Shown here in pieces: positions 1-8,209 of a stretch of DNA of 46,394 nucleotides. The DNA lies in contig CANRLN010000010.1 in NCBI GenBank assembly GCA_947631445.1, forward strand, positions 1 to 46,394, in the 5' to 3' direction. Numbering within the stretch: position 1 is the stretch's first letter; every line of letters begins with the position of its first letter. Below the pieces are notes generated by a model that searched no databases, had not been told where the DNA came from, and worked only from the letters and a program-made list of their open reading frames with translations. A program made the translations under genes and the position numbers. The stretch is from an uncultured Clostridia bacterium (GTDB lineage: Bacteria > Bacillota > Clostridia > Oscillospirales > Ruminococcaceae).

Positions 1-740
1 TCCTAACGATTTAAATTTCCAGTCTATAGAAACCTTTAATCATAGTTCATCAATCCTTTACTAAAGAATACCCAAAAGGGAAAACTTTAAAAGCATTTTG
101 TTATGCCATCGGACTATCCTCCAATTAATTATTAGAGCTTGACGCTCCCAAAAGTCTTAGTTTACGTTTAACTAATCAAAACGCAAACGGCAGTTTCTTA
201 GCATTTCGGAATGTACCTCCATTAATTATTAAGGCTAAAATTCTACCTCATAAGTCTTAGTCTGCGGATTATAAAAAACACAGACGGCAGTTTCTTACTT
301 TGTTGGACTCACTCCTAACGATTTAAATTTCCAGTCTATAGAAACCTTTAATCATAGTTCATCAATCCTTTACTAAAGAATACCCAAAAAGGAAAACTTT
401 AAAAGCATTTTGTTATGCCATTGGACTATCCTCCAATTAGTTATTAGAGCCTGACGCTCCTTTAAATCTTAGTCTGCATATTAAACACAGACGGCATTTT
501 CTCAGTATTTCGGACTGTACCTCCGTTAATTATTAGGACTGAATTCTGCCCCTTTAAATCTTAGTCTAATGCTTATGAAAAACACAGACGGCAGTTTCTT
601 GATGTGGTTCACTCACTCCTGACTATCTAAATTTCAAGTCTGTAAAAACCTTTAATCATATCTCATCAATCCTTTACTGAAAAATTTCGTAAAAAATTTT
701 TAAGTATTCTGTTATGCCATTGGTCTGTACCTCCGTACAA
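1..740 (-). repeat. Tandem 304-312 nt repeats with internal ~95-nt modules
   Basis: Three head-to-tail units start at 1, 313 and 617; the third is cut short near 740. The first ~135 bases of units 1 and 2 differ at only about three positions, while their other halves have diverged more. Each full unit holds two shorter modules. On the minus strand a module reads: an A-rich AAGAAACTGCC, then a hairpin with GTCTG/CAGAC-type arms, then TAAGAYTT, a small GG...CC hairpin, TAATAATTAA, and GGAGGTAYAGTCC. The array may continue left of the window. Confidence 0.85.
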
Positions 741-1476
741 ATATTTTAAAGCCACATGCTATAGTAATTATCGAAAGCCCCATGCTCTCTTGATTTTAAT
801 TCCTATTTTTTTAGCTAAAACAATAGCCTTAAACTAATGTCCCATTGGAATCTCCTCCAAAACAGTTTATGTGAATGTTGGACTATACCTCGCCATTCTT
901 AGTGTCATACAGCACCACTCCCTTATAAAACAAAACCAAAAACCGAAAAGCCTGCTATATGTAAAACCAAAGCCATAAGCTTTGATGTGTTCTGAGTAAC
1001 CGCTCAGAAACGAAATTTATGTTTGTGCCATTTTAGCACTATAAAAAGCTATTAAATTGTCAAAAAATGATTTGCGACTCGGCTTACAAAAACTAAATAC
1101 TGAAACCGTCCAATCTCGAAAGCCCTATCCCTAAAACAACCTTTACAGTTTGAGTTCTTTGTACACTGCGAACCCTCTAAAAAAATCCGGATTTAAGCTT
1201 TCTCCGATGTCGCTGAAATCGAACCTTCATCCATCGGATTCTCCACCCTTCATTATTTACTCGGCAAATAAAACAGCACAATTGCTAAAACAAAATCAAC
1301 GACCTGCTTTATGATTTAGTCCCAACTACTACACCATTTCGGCTTAACAGAACCAAATCCAAGCCAACGAAAACACCAGTTTAACTGCATCTGCCAAATT
1401 TTCAAGTTCCAAGATATAAAAATCTTTAAGAAAAGAACTAAACTGTTTTCCTATGTTTTCTTGTATCCTTTTCTTT
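1..1476 (-). ncRNA. Candidate large structured non-coding RNA (runs past the window edge)
   Basis: There is no plausible protein gene on either strand here, yet a perfect minus-strand sigma-A promoter (1483-1511) would start a transcript near 1476. Read on the minus strand, the region holds many local hairpins: 1203-1209 with 1232-1238 (7 bp), 1025-1029 with 1035-1039, 991-996 with 1003-1008, 968-973 with 979-984, and four related hairpins at 564-589, 472-492, 260-285 and 160-188. The 3' half (740 to 1) is built of nested repeats. Hairpin arms change together between copies, and several pairs are G-U only in the minus-strand RNA, which fixes the strand. I do not recognise the family. Large RNAs such as GOLLD, ROOL or OLE are possible relatives in style, but I cannot match one by eye. 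The 3' end lies outside the window. Confidence 0.72.
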
Positions 1477-1482
1477 AAATTT

Positions 1483-1511
1483 ATTATACCACACCATTTG
1501 TTATTTGTCAA
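1483..1511 (-). promoter_or_regulatory. Consensus sigma-A promoter for the left-edge RNA
   Basis: On the minus strand TTGACA (1506-1511) and TATAAT (1483-1488) are separated by exactly 17 bases. Transcription would start near 1476 and run toward position 1. The promoter follows the terminator of the upstream gene at 1647-1692, so the RNA is an independent unit. Confidence 0.9.
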
Positions 1512-1646
1512 TAGTTTTTGCAAACTTTTTTTATTTTTTTTACTAACTTTGACGGTTTGCACAAATAGCTTTATGTAACTTAAACATTTTTCACAAAGCA
1601 TTGTCGATTTTTTTGTAAAAAAGCCCCTTACAAGTAAAATAAATGC

Positions 1647-1692
1647 AAAAAATGCCACATCAGAAAACTCAATGTTTTCCAATATGGCATTT
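1647..1692 (-). terminator. Rho-independent terminator of the ankyrin gene
   Basis: On the minus strand a long imperfect stem (AAATGCCAYAT plus GGAAAAC paired with GTTTTC plus ATGTGGCATTT, loop ATTGA) ends in a run of six T. It lies just behind the stop at 1699. Confidence 0.85.
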
Positions 1693-1698
1693 ATTATA

Positions 1699-2517
1699 TT
1701 ATTTATTTTTCTCTTGATATTCTTTTAACAGATTTACAGCCTCTTGGTTATGACTAAATTTGGCAAAATCCATAGCGGTCAGTCCAAAATTATCCTCTGC
1801 GTTTACATCAACACCTTTTTCCAAAAGCGTTTTGATAATTTCTGTTCTATCACCATAATTTTTGGCACAAGCATACATAAGCACAGTTCTTCCACAATAG
1901 GATACAGCATTTACATCTGCTCCATTTTCAATTAAAACCTTAAAAGTTTTTATATTATTGCCCTCTGCTGAAACCATAAGTGGGGTCATGCCACAGCTAT
2001 CACCATAATCAACTATATTTTGTTTTACTGTATAGCTACTAACATCAGCAGGTTTAAAATGACTTGGGTCGTCCTTTTCATGATTGTTATTAACAATTCT
2101 ATATTCAACATCTGCTCCATGGTCAATAAGAAATTGCAGTTTTTCATCACTATTTACATACCTGAAACTGGCAAGATACGTTTGACACAATCCAATAAAA
2201 TAGGGTTCTCCTTTAGAAATATCATTGCTTGACGTTTCACAACCAAAATACACCGAGCCACCATTTTTCAAAAGCTTCTCTGCTTGCTTGTATTTTTCTT
2301 TTTCCAAGCAATAGTATAAACTTTTCATGTCATTATGATGAACTATTGCCGTTTGCATTCCAAAAGTCGCTAAAATAATAATTTGGGGGACAAGCATAAC
2401 TATTGAAATAATTTTAAGAACCTTTTTATGTAATGCCAGCCCAACAATTAGCAATATAACTGCAACAACAAAGCTAAGCAAAAATAAATTAACAAACAAC
2501 AAGCCAATAAAAGCCAT
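1699..2517 (-). CDS. Membrane-anchored ankyrin-repeat protein
   Basis: This 272-residue protein has two hydrophobic helices at residues ~4-28 and ~32-54, then a soluble part. Its C-terminal half carries at least two recognisable ankyrin repeats (motifs GMTPLMVSAEGNN, VLIENGADVNA, GRTVLMYACA, LLEKGVDVNAEDNFGLTAMDFA), and an earlier degenerate one contains LIDHGADVEY. Ankyrin repeats bind proteins; the partner cannot be read from sequence. The start is the ATG behind GGGGTG. The gene stands alone between its own terminator and the phosphorylase gene upstream, and its terminator separates it from the large RNA downstream. The membrane-anchored ankyrin architecture is clear; the function is unknown. 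Confidence 0.85.
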   Translation of the reverse strand: MAFIGLLFVNLFLLSFVVAVILLIVGLALHKKVLKIISIVMLVPQIIILATFGMQTAIVHHNDMKSLYYCLEKEKYKQAEKLLKNGGSVYFGCETSSNDISKGEPYFIGLCQTYLASFRYVNSDEKLQFLIDHGADVEYRIVNNNHEKDDPSHFKPADVSSYTVKQNIVDYGDSCGMTPLMVSAEGNNIKTFKVLIENGADVNAVSYCGRTVLMYACAKNYGDRTEIIKTLLEKGVDVNAEDNFGLTAMDFAKFSHNQEAVNLLKEYQEKNK

Positions 2518-2596
2518 TTTAATTTCACCCCTATTTTTTGCAAAAAATATTTTAGGGTCAAAGGTAAACCCTTTAACCCTAAAAATAAACTATTTA

Positions 2597-3775
2597 TTAC
2601 TTATTGTTCAAGAAATCAAGGTTTCTCTGAACAAGTTCGCAACGCTGTTTAACGCAATCAACACTTCTAAGTGGGTCTTTTGGAGTATTGAATGTATAGT
2701 CCATAAGCTTTTCAATGGTTGTTGATGCAACATAAAGACGTGTGTCAGAACCTGCATAGTAAATATAAACTTCGCCATTGTCACGAGCAATAGCACCGTT
2801 TGTGAATACAACGTTGGAAACGTCACCAACTCTTTCACCGTCAAAAGGAGCGATAAATACGCCGGAAGGCTCAGCAATAAGCTTTGTTGGGTCGTTGAGG
2901 TCGGTTGCAAACACATAAATTACATATCTAAGACCTGCTGCTGTGTTACGAACGCCGTGTGCAATATGAATCCAGCCTTTAGGAGTTTTAATAGGTGTTG
3001 CACCTGCTCCGTTCTTAGCTTCAGTAATTTGGTGATAACGTCTTGGGCTGATAACAACCTCTTGTTCTGTAATAACAGGGTTTGTAATATCATCACAAGT
3101 GCCATAGCAAACGCCACCGCCCGAACCGGTCTGGATAAAATCATCTTGAGGACGTGTATAGAAAGCATACTTGCCATTTACAAATTCAGGGTGGAGAACA
3201 ACATTTCTCTGCTGAGGAGAACGTGTCTTAAGGTTAGGAAGTCTTTCCCATGTCTTTAAGTCCTTGGTACGAACGATACCAGCCTGTGCAACAGCAGCAG
3301 ACAAATCTGGATTGGTCTTATCCTTGCTTTCGGAGCAGAACACACCATAAATCCAACCGTCTTCATGCTTTGTAAGACGCATATCATAAACGTTTGTTTC
3401 GTCCGGCTCTGTGTCGGGGAGCTGAACAGGGAAATCCCAGAATTTAAAGCCGTCAACAGGGCTGTCACTTTCTGCAACTGCAAAGAAAGATTTTCTGTCG
3501 TTGCCTTCAACTCTTGCAACAAGATAGAACTTGCCATTAAGCTCAATAGCACCGGAATTAAGAACCGCATTAATACCAAGTCTTTCCATAAAATGTGGGT
3601 TGGTTTCAGGATTCATGTCATACTTCCAGATGATAGGAGCGTGTTCACGAGTAAGTACAGGGTTTACATATCTGTTGTAAACACCATTATAGAAATCGCT
3701 CTTTTGGTTTTTTCTTGCAATTAAAGCATCATATTCCTGCTTTACCTTGCTATAATTTGTTTCAAATTCGGTCAT
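2597..3775 (-). CDS. 4-O-beta-D-mannosyl-D-glucose phosphorylase (GH130)
   Basis: The 392-residue product matches GH130 subfamily 1, which phosphorolyses beta-1,4-mannosyl-glucose to mannose 1-phosphate and glucose in the cytoplasm as part of mannan use. Family features visible are the N-terminal RKN...[17 protein letters not shown] segment, [30 protein letters not shown], and Asp131 in NVYDMRL, which matches the catalytic acid of the Bacteroides enzyme. Full length and intact. A strong AGGAGGAAT site precedes the ATG. It is a single-gene unit with its own promoter. The usual partners (epimerase, mannanase, transporter) are not in this window, so the substrate pathway is inferred from the family. 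Confidence 0.93.
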   Translation of the reverse strand: MTEFETNYSKVKQEYDALIARKNQKSDFYNGVYNRYVNPVLTREHAPIIWKYDMNPETNPHFMERLGINAVLNSGAIELNGKFYLVARVEGNDRKSFFAVAESDSPVDGFKFWDFPVQLPDTEPDETNVYDMRLTKHEDGWIYGVFCSESKDKTNPDLSAAVAQAGIVRTKDLKTWERLPNLKTRSPQQRNVVLHPEFVNGKYAFYTRPQDDFIQTGSGGGVCYGTCDDITNPVITEQEVVISPRRYHQITEAKNGAGATPIKTPKGWIHIAHGVRNTAAGLRYVIYVFATDLNDPTKLIAEPSGVFIAPFDGERVGDVSNVVFTNGAIARDNGEVYIYYAGSDTRLYVASTTIEKLMDYTFNTPKDPLRSVDCVKQRCELVQRNLDFLNNK

Positions 3776-3820
3776 TTAAAAAATTCCTCCTAAAATTAAT
3801 TTATAAAACAACACAATATA

Positions 3821-3848
3821 ATTATAACACAAAATAAGCGTTTGTCAA
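3821..3848 (-). promoter_or_regulatory. Sigma-A promoter of the GH130 gene
   Basis: On the minus strand TTGACA (3843-3848), a 16-base spacer and TATAAT (3821-3826), about 45 bases upstream of the ATG. I see no clear cre-type operator. Confidence 0.85.
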
Positions 3849-3948
3849 GTGTTTATAACAAATTTATTTTATGAATTTTTTGTGAACGTTTTAGAATTAA
3901 GGGGAACAAAGTCCTTAAAAAATGGTTTAGCAAATCCCCAACAATATT

Positions 3949-6075
3949 TTATTCTATTATCTCAAAATTAGAAGTGTCTACATCAAACGCAACCGTGCCT
4001 TGAACCTGCCAACTATCCATATCCACCCTAACACAGCCTGCCACATCAAAAGCATACAAGCTATTGTCAACATAGGCAAATCTGTCAATGCCAACAGTAT
4101 TGTTATTATCCAAATATTCGTTTGCATCAATCTCGCAAAGCTGGTTTAGTTTGCCGTCAAGCGAATACACCTCAATAAGGTTTTGTGTTTTAAATTCGCC
4201 ATTTTTGAACAAATCTGCCCAAACTCCAAATGCAATAATATTTTTATCTTCATCTATCATAATTGCCTTTGAATCATGTTCGGCAGAGGAAGAATAATAT
4301 TCGTGACCCAAATATTCGTAATCGTCACCGTAATTATAATCTCTATAATCATCTTGATTAACCCATGAAACACTGTCAACAAGCTTATAATCTTGCTCTC
4401 CAAAAACCGAAAGTTTAATGCCGTCAACAAAATTTGCTTGGGTGTTTTCCTCTCCAAATCCAACAAGATAATCTCCCATTTTTCTTAAAGTTGTTGAAAA
4501 TCCTGTAACCTTTGTTTCGCTCAAAATTTCAAGGCTGTTCAAATCTATTGTAAAAAGCGGGTCGGTTTGTCGATAGGTTACAACATATGCTTTTTGGTCG
4601 TCAAAACTTGCCGATTTTATTGTTTCGTTTTCGCCAAAATATTTTGAAAATCCCAACTGCTGTAAATTTTCATCAAGCTTTACAAGATAATTTACATTTT
4701 GACCAGTATGCAAATCTCTATCCGTAAGGGCGACATAGAAATTCCCGTCCTTATCCTGCTCAAGGCTATATTTATCGTTTACATAGCCGTCAAGCGAACA
4801 CGCCCCACTGGGATTTAATTTTCCGTTTTGGTCATACTCAATCTTGGTTATGCTGGTAATATCTTTTGAACGGTTATAATCATAAGATGTATTTGCAATA
4901 TAAATTGCATCATTCATATAAAGACAACCAAAATTGCCAAACACCGTACAAACATCAAGCATCTCACCGCTTTTTAAATCAATCGCCGAAACGACATTAT
5001 AATATAATGCGTCCTCCTCTTTTGGGCAGAATATTTTTTCCTGCGAAAGCACACAATCCTCACCATCGGTGGTATAGCTTGGAACATAGTATGGTTTTTC
5101 TTCATCACAGATTATATTCTCATTAAAATAGGGGCTATAAGCCGTGCAAAGATAAAGTTTGCCGTCAGTGATATGTGCATCTTTAAGCTCTCCGTCAACT
5201 GTGTAATTATTAAGCAACGAAATATTATTAATATCCGAAACATCAAAGCTTACAACTGCTGTTCTCGCATTAACACCTACTCTATCTTTACTGCTGTCTT
5301 CAAGCTTATAAGAATATTCATTCGTCTGATTTACAAGCACTGTAAGAGTATTTTCGTTAAGCAATATACCCTTAATATATCTAAAATCGCCATTTAAATA
5401 ATCTGAAATATTAATCTCATCAAGGCTTGTGTCATCAGTTTTTACAATCTCTATTTTGTTGCCGTTTACATAAAATACTCCCTGCTTACAAGCTTTCACC
5501 GTGTCCATTTCTTCAATATCCTCAGCTTGAGAGTATGTTTGGGATACACTTGAGTTGGTTTCATTGCTTTGCTCTGCTTTAAAATTCTCAGCCATATCCG
5601 CCCCATCAGCAAACACTCCGTCATCAAAGCCATTGTCACCAAAGTCTTGTAAATAATAACCTTGTTGCTTTTTATAGTTGCTTTCTGAAACTTTAAATTT
5701 ATTATAAACATCTTTATAGCTTAAATTTTCAATCTCTTGTGACTTATAGCCTCTGTCAGTGATTTCAGTTGTTTTTATTTGACTACTGCTGTCCGGCTCG
5801 CTACTGCTTTTGCCAGCCGAACTGGTATTCTCATCTTGTGTTTCAAGAGCTTTGAGATTATTGTTATAGCACACTGCACCCAATCCAACAATTACAGCAA
5901 CCACCGCCACCATGCTTGACATGGAAATAATCTGCTTTATCATTGACCTGTTTTTCCTGTCTTTACGCTTTTCAATCTCGCTCATCATATTTTCGGGGGC
6001 AAGCCTCTGCGGAGTTTGTATATTCTCTACCGCTTCAATTATCTTTTTTTCTGTTTTGTTGTTGTTTTCAATCAT
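3949..6075 (-). CDS. Membrane-anchored beta-propeller protein, putative ECF anti-sigma regulator
   Basis: About 708 residues from the ATG at 6075. A GTG nine bases earlier is unlikely because it sits directly against the AAAGGG ribosome site. The protein has a short charged cytoplasmic N-terminus (~45 residues), one transmembrane helix (~46-68, SMVAVVAVIVGLGAVCY), a Ser/Thr-rich linker, then a ~550-residue extracellular domain matching the secreted beta-propeller family of Clostridia. Repeated segments such as FDVSDINNISLLNNYTVDGEL and DVDTSNFEII support the propeller reading. It lies 25 bases behind an ECF sigma gene, the usual place for an anti-sigma factor, and the N-terminal tail plus single helix fits that role. 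The anti-sigma role is inference; no ZAS zinc motif is visible. Confidence 0.82.
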   Translation of the reverse strand: MIENNNKTEKKIIEAVENIQTPQRLAPENMMSEIEKRKDRKNRSMIKQIISMSSMVAVVAVIVGLGAVCYNNNLKALETQDENTSSAGKSSSEPDSSSQIKTTEITDRGYKSQEIENLSYKDVYNKFKVSESNYKKQQGYYLQDFGDNGFDDGVFADGADMAENFKAEQSNETNSSVSQTYSQAEDIEEMDTVKACKQGVFYVNGNKIEIVKTDDTSLDEINISDYLNGDFRYIKGILLNENTLTVLVNQTNEYSYKLEDSSKDRVGVNARTAVVSFDVSDINNISLLNNYTVDGELKDAHITDGKLYLCTAYSPYFNENIICDEEKPYYVPSYTTDGEDCVLSQEKIFCPKEEDALYYNVVSAIDLKSGEMLDVCTVFGNFGCLYMNDAIYIANTSYDYNRSKDITSITKIEYDQNGKLNPSGACSLDGYVNDKYSLEQDKDGNFYVALTDRDLHTGQNVNYLVKLDENLQQLGFSKYFGENETIKSASFDDQKAYVVTYRQTDPLFTIDLNSLEILSETKVTGFSTTLRKMGDYLVGFGEENTQANFVDGIKLSVFGEQDYKLVDSVSWVNQDDYRDYNYGDDYEYLGHEYYSSSAEHDSKAIMIDEDKNIIAFGVWADLFKNGEFKTQNLIEVYSLDGKLNQLCEIDANEYLDNNNTVGIDRFAYVDNSLYAFDVAGCVRVDMDSWQVQGTVAFDVDTSNFEIIE

Positions 6076-6100
6076 AAAATTCACCCTTTCATTTATATTA

Positions 6101-6622
6101 TTATTCTAACATTGATTTTAATTTTTGCTTTGCCCTTGAGATTTTACTTCTTATTGTGGAACTTTTAGTCCCAGTAAAATCGGAAATTTCTTCGCTTGTA
6201 AAACCGCCCACAACGCTTGCAAGCAGTATTTCTCTTTCGTCCTTATCAAGCTTTTCAAGGGCGTTGTCAAGGTCGCATTTGTCGTAAATTTCCTCGTCCC
6301 TACCATGTAATTCCTCCGCTGTTTCAAGGCTTGTTTCCTGCTGTCTTGACCTTATGTATTCCGCCTGTTTTTTCTTTATTTTATTATAAAGAATTTTAAA
6401 TATCCAGCTTTTGAATTTTTTAGCGTCCCTAAGTTTTTTTATGCTCCTGTAAGCATCAAACACCGCATCTGAAACCACATCGCAGGCGTCCTGCTCATTT
6501 GCTCCAAGACAGGTAAAAGCATAGTAATACATCTGCTTATACACACACGAATAAAGTTTTCCGAATGCCGTGTCGTCCCCCTCTTTGGCATTAACGACCA
6601 ATTTTTCATCTATATCCTGCAT
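6101..6622 (-). CDS. ECF-type RNA polymerase sigma factor
   Basis: This 173-residue protein has sigma region 2 at ~20-90 (AFGKLYSCVYKQMYYYAF, DACDVVSDAVFDAYRSIKKLRDAKKFKSWIFKILYNK) and region 4 at ~118-172 (ALEKLDKDEREILLASVVGGFTSEEISDFTGTKSSTIRSKISRAKQKLK), the standard layout of group 4 sigma factors. It starts at an ATG behind GGAGGGAAG. It is the first gene of a two-gene unit with the beta-propeller membrane protein, suggesting a surface signal controls it. The regulon is not predictable here: I did not find a matched pair of promoter motifs upstream of this operon. Confidence 0.93.
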   Translation of the reverse strand: MQDIDEKLVVNAKEGDDTAFGKLYSCVYKQMYYYAFTCLGANEQDACDVVSDAVFDAYRSIKKLRDAKKFKSWIFKILYNKIKKKQAEYIRSRQQETSLETAEELHGRDEEIYDKCDLDNALEKLDKDEREILLASVVGGFTSEEISDFTGTKSSTIRSKISRAKQKLKSMLE

Positions 6623-6792
6623 TTTATCTTCCCTCCGCTGTTTTAAATTGGTTTACAGTCAACCTCAATAACGTTATCTGTAAAATAAGTGTATAAAAAA
6701 TTATAATTTGTTGCAATAATTTCAAAGTTTTTTTATCTTTGTATAATCTCACAATTTTATACGACAAAATATGTATATTATTTATAAAATAT

Positions 6793-6822
6793 AAATCCGT
6801 CCCACAAAAGCGAAACGGATTT
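6793..6822 (-). terminator. Probable terminator of the oxidoreductase operon
   Basis: AAATCCGT and ACGGATTT form an 8-bp stem right after the gamma-subunit gene. The following minus-strand T tract (TTTATATTTT) is interrupted, so strength is uncertain. Confidence 0.6.
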
Positions 6823-6831
6823 TTAATAATC

Positions 6832-7380
6832 TTAAGCTGTAATTTTTTTGCCGAATGTTCTTCCAAGTTCAAAAGCTTGAATATTACTTCCAAGAAGGTT
6901 TTTTTTCTTTGCAGGAATGGTTTTTTCCAGTGCTTTCTTTGCCATTTCAACGCTTATAACCTTTGTCATCTCGAAAAGCTGACCCAAAAGCACAAGGTTT
7001 GCCATTCCTTTAAGTCCGTTCTGCTGTGCAATTTCGGTTGCTGGAACATAGCAAACGTTTATATCCTCTCTTTTAGACTTATGACTTACCATAGTAGAAT
7101 CCACAATAACAGTGCCGTTTGGCTTGACCTTATCTATAAATTTATCATAGGACGGCTGATTCATTGCCACAAAAATATTAGGTCTTGTAACCTGTGGAGA
7201 ACCAATAGGCTCATCATAAAGACAAACCGAACAGTTTGCCGTTCCGCCTCTCATTTCAGGGCCATATGACGGAAGCCAAGAAACCTCTTTGTTGGCAAGC
7301 AAGCCAATATGTGCAAGAATTTTTCCGGCAAACAAAATTCCTTGTCCGCCAAAACCTGCAAGTATAATATCATAACGCAT
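6832..7380 (-). CDS. 2-oxoacid:acceptor oxidoreductase, gamma subunit
   Basis: 182 residues from the ATG at 7380; an in-frame GTG at 7392 lies inside the AAAGGAAGTG ribosome site. The N-terminus MRYDIILAGFGGQGILFAGKILA, with PSYGPEMRGGTANCSVCLYDEPIGSP further on, is diagnostic of the gamma domain of pyruvate/2-oxoacid ferredoxin oxidoreductases. The subunit helps couple 2-oxoacid decarboxylation to ferredoxin reduction. It is the last gene of the operon after the TPP subunit, with an ~85-base gap. Together with the VorB-like alpha subunit this suggests a branched-chain 2-oxoacid (VOR) or 2-oxoglutarate (KOR) enzyme; substrate choice cannot be fixed from sequence alone. Confidence 0.92.
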   Translation of the reverse strand: MRYDIILAGFGGQGILFAGKILAHIGLLANKEVSWLPSYGPEMRGGTANCSVCLYDEPIGSPQVTRPNIFVAMNQPSYDKFIDKVKPNGTVIVDSTMVSHKSKREDINVCYVPATEIAQQNGLKGMANLVLLGQLFEMTKVISVEMAKKALEKTIPAKKKNLLGSNIQAFELGRTFGKKITA

Positions 7381-7468
7381 TAGAAAATGCACTTCCTTTC
7401 AAAAAATCAAAAACCAAAAGAGTATAAGCAAAGCCTTTTAAAGCTAAAATTTAAATAATAAAAATATA

Positions 7469-8209
7469 TTATTTAGCAATATCTTTATATACTCCGAGTG
7501 GATAATAGGGTATCATGTTTTCTCTAAGCCATTCAAGAGCCTCTTGAGGTTCAAGACCCCAGTTGGTGGGGCAGGTCGAAAGAATTTCGATAAGAGAATA
7601 TCCAAGACCGTTTGCGGCATTTTCAAAACCTTTTCTTATTGCCTTTTTGGTGTCGTTTATATGCTCGATACTGTCCACAGAACAGCGTTTTGCAAAAGCT
7701 GTTCCGTCAAGGGTTGAGATAAGCTCGCAAACCCTAACAGGATAACCTGCTGTTTTAACATCACGACCATAAGGGGTGGTTTGTGTAACCTGATTTGGAA
7801 TTGTGGTGGGAGCCATTTGTCCGCCAGTCATTCCATAGATTGCATTGTTGATAAATATGGTGACAATATTTTCACCACGGGTTGCACAATGCACCAATTC
7901 GCCCGTGCCGATTGCCGCTAAATCGCCATCACCTTGATAGGTAAAAACATGAAGGTCAGGTCTTGCCCTTTTAACGCCTGTTGCAACCGCTGGTGCTCTC
8001 CCGTGAGGTGCTTCAATACAATCGCAGTTAAAATAATCATAAGCCATAACCGAACAACCAACCGGAACAATGCCGACTGTTTGACCTTCAATTCCCAACT
8101 CGTCCATAACCTGTGCAACCAGTTTATGCACAATTCCGTGGGTGCAACCGGGGCAGTAATGCGTATGTGCATCGGTTAAAGCATGAGGTTTTTGATATAT
8201 AGTTTTCAC
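7469..8209 (-). CDS. 2-oxoacid:acceptor oxidoreductase, TPP-binding beta subunit
   Basis: The 246-residue protein carries a CPGC motif at 19-22 and the thiamine diphosphate site GDGD (93-96) followed ~28 residues later by NNAIYGMTGGQ. It binds TPP and Mg2+ and performs the decarboxylation step. Its start overlaps the alpha-subunit stop by four bases (ATGA type), so the two are translationally coupled. It is about 50 residues shorter than stand-alone pyruvate beta subunits, as expected for the VOR/KOR type, and keeps no C-terminal ferredoxin domain; that function is a separate small gene upstream. Intact. Confidence 0.94.
   Translation of the reverse strand: MKTIYQKPHALTDAHTHYCPGCTHGIVHKLVAQVMDELGIEGQTVGIVPVGCSVMAYDYFNCDCIEAPHGRAPAVATGVKRARPDLHVFTYQGDGDLAAIGTGELVHCATRGENIVTIFINNAIYGMTGGQMAPTTIPNQVTQTTPYGRDVKTAGYPVRVCELISTLDGTAFAKRCSVDSIEHINDTKKAIRKGFENAANGLGYSLIEILSTCPTNWGLEPQEALEWLRENMIPYYPLGVYKDIAK

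Noticed and set aside
101-122. Resemblance of GGAGGATAGTCCG to the conserved GAGGAAAGTCC of RNase P RNA
   Set aside because: The rest of the RNase P core is not present and the motif recurs many times, so the likeness is probably chance.
1180-1200. AAATCCGGATTT followed by T run on the minus strand as a terminator inside the RNA
   Set aside because: The palindrome leaves only four A-U pairs once a loop is allowed, too weak for an intrinsic terminator.
1344-1682. A 112-codon minus-strand reading frame
   Set aside because: It begins inside the terminator of the ankyrin gene, runs across the consensus promoter at 1483-1511, has no ribosome site and an unconvincing composition.
3900-3948. GGGGA.../TTCCCC pairing behind the beta-propeller gene as a terminator
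   Set aside because: The stem is short, the loop long and no T run follows on the minus strand.
6665-6680. ATAACGTTAT palindrome upstream of the sigma gene as an autoregulatory site
   Set aside because: Short AT-rich palindromes are common by chance here and no second copy or ECF promoter pair was found.
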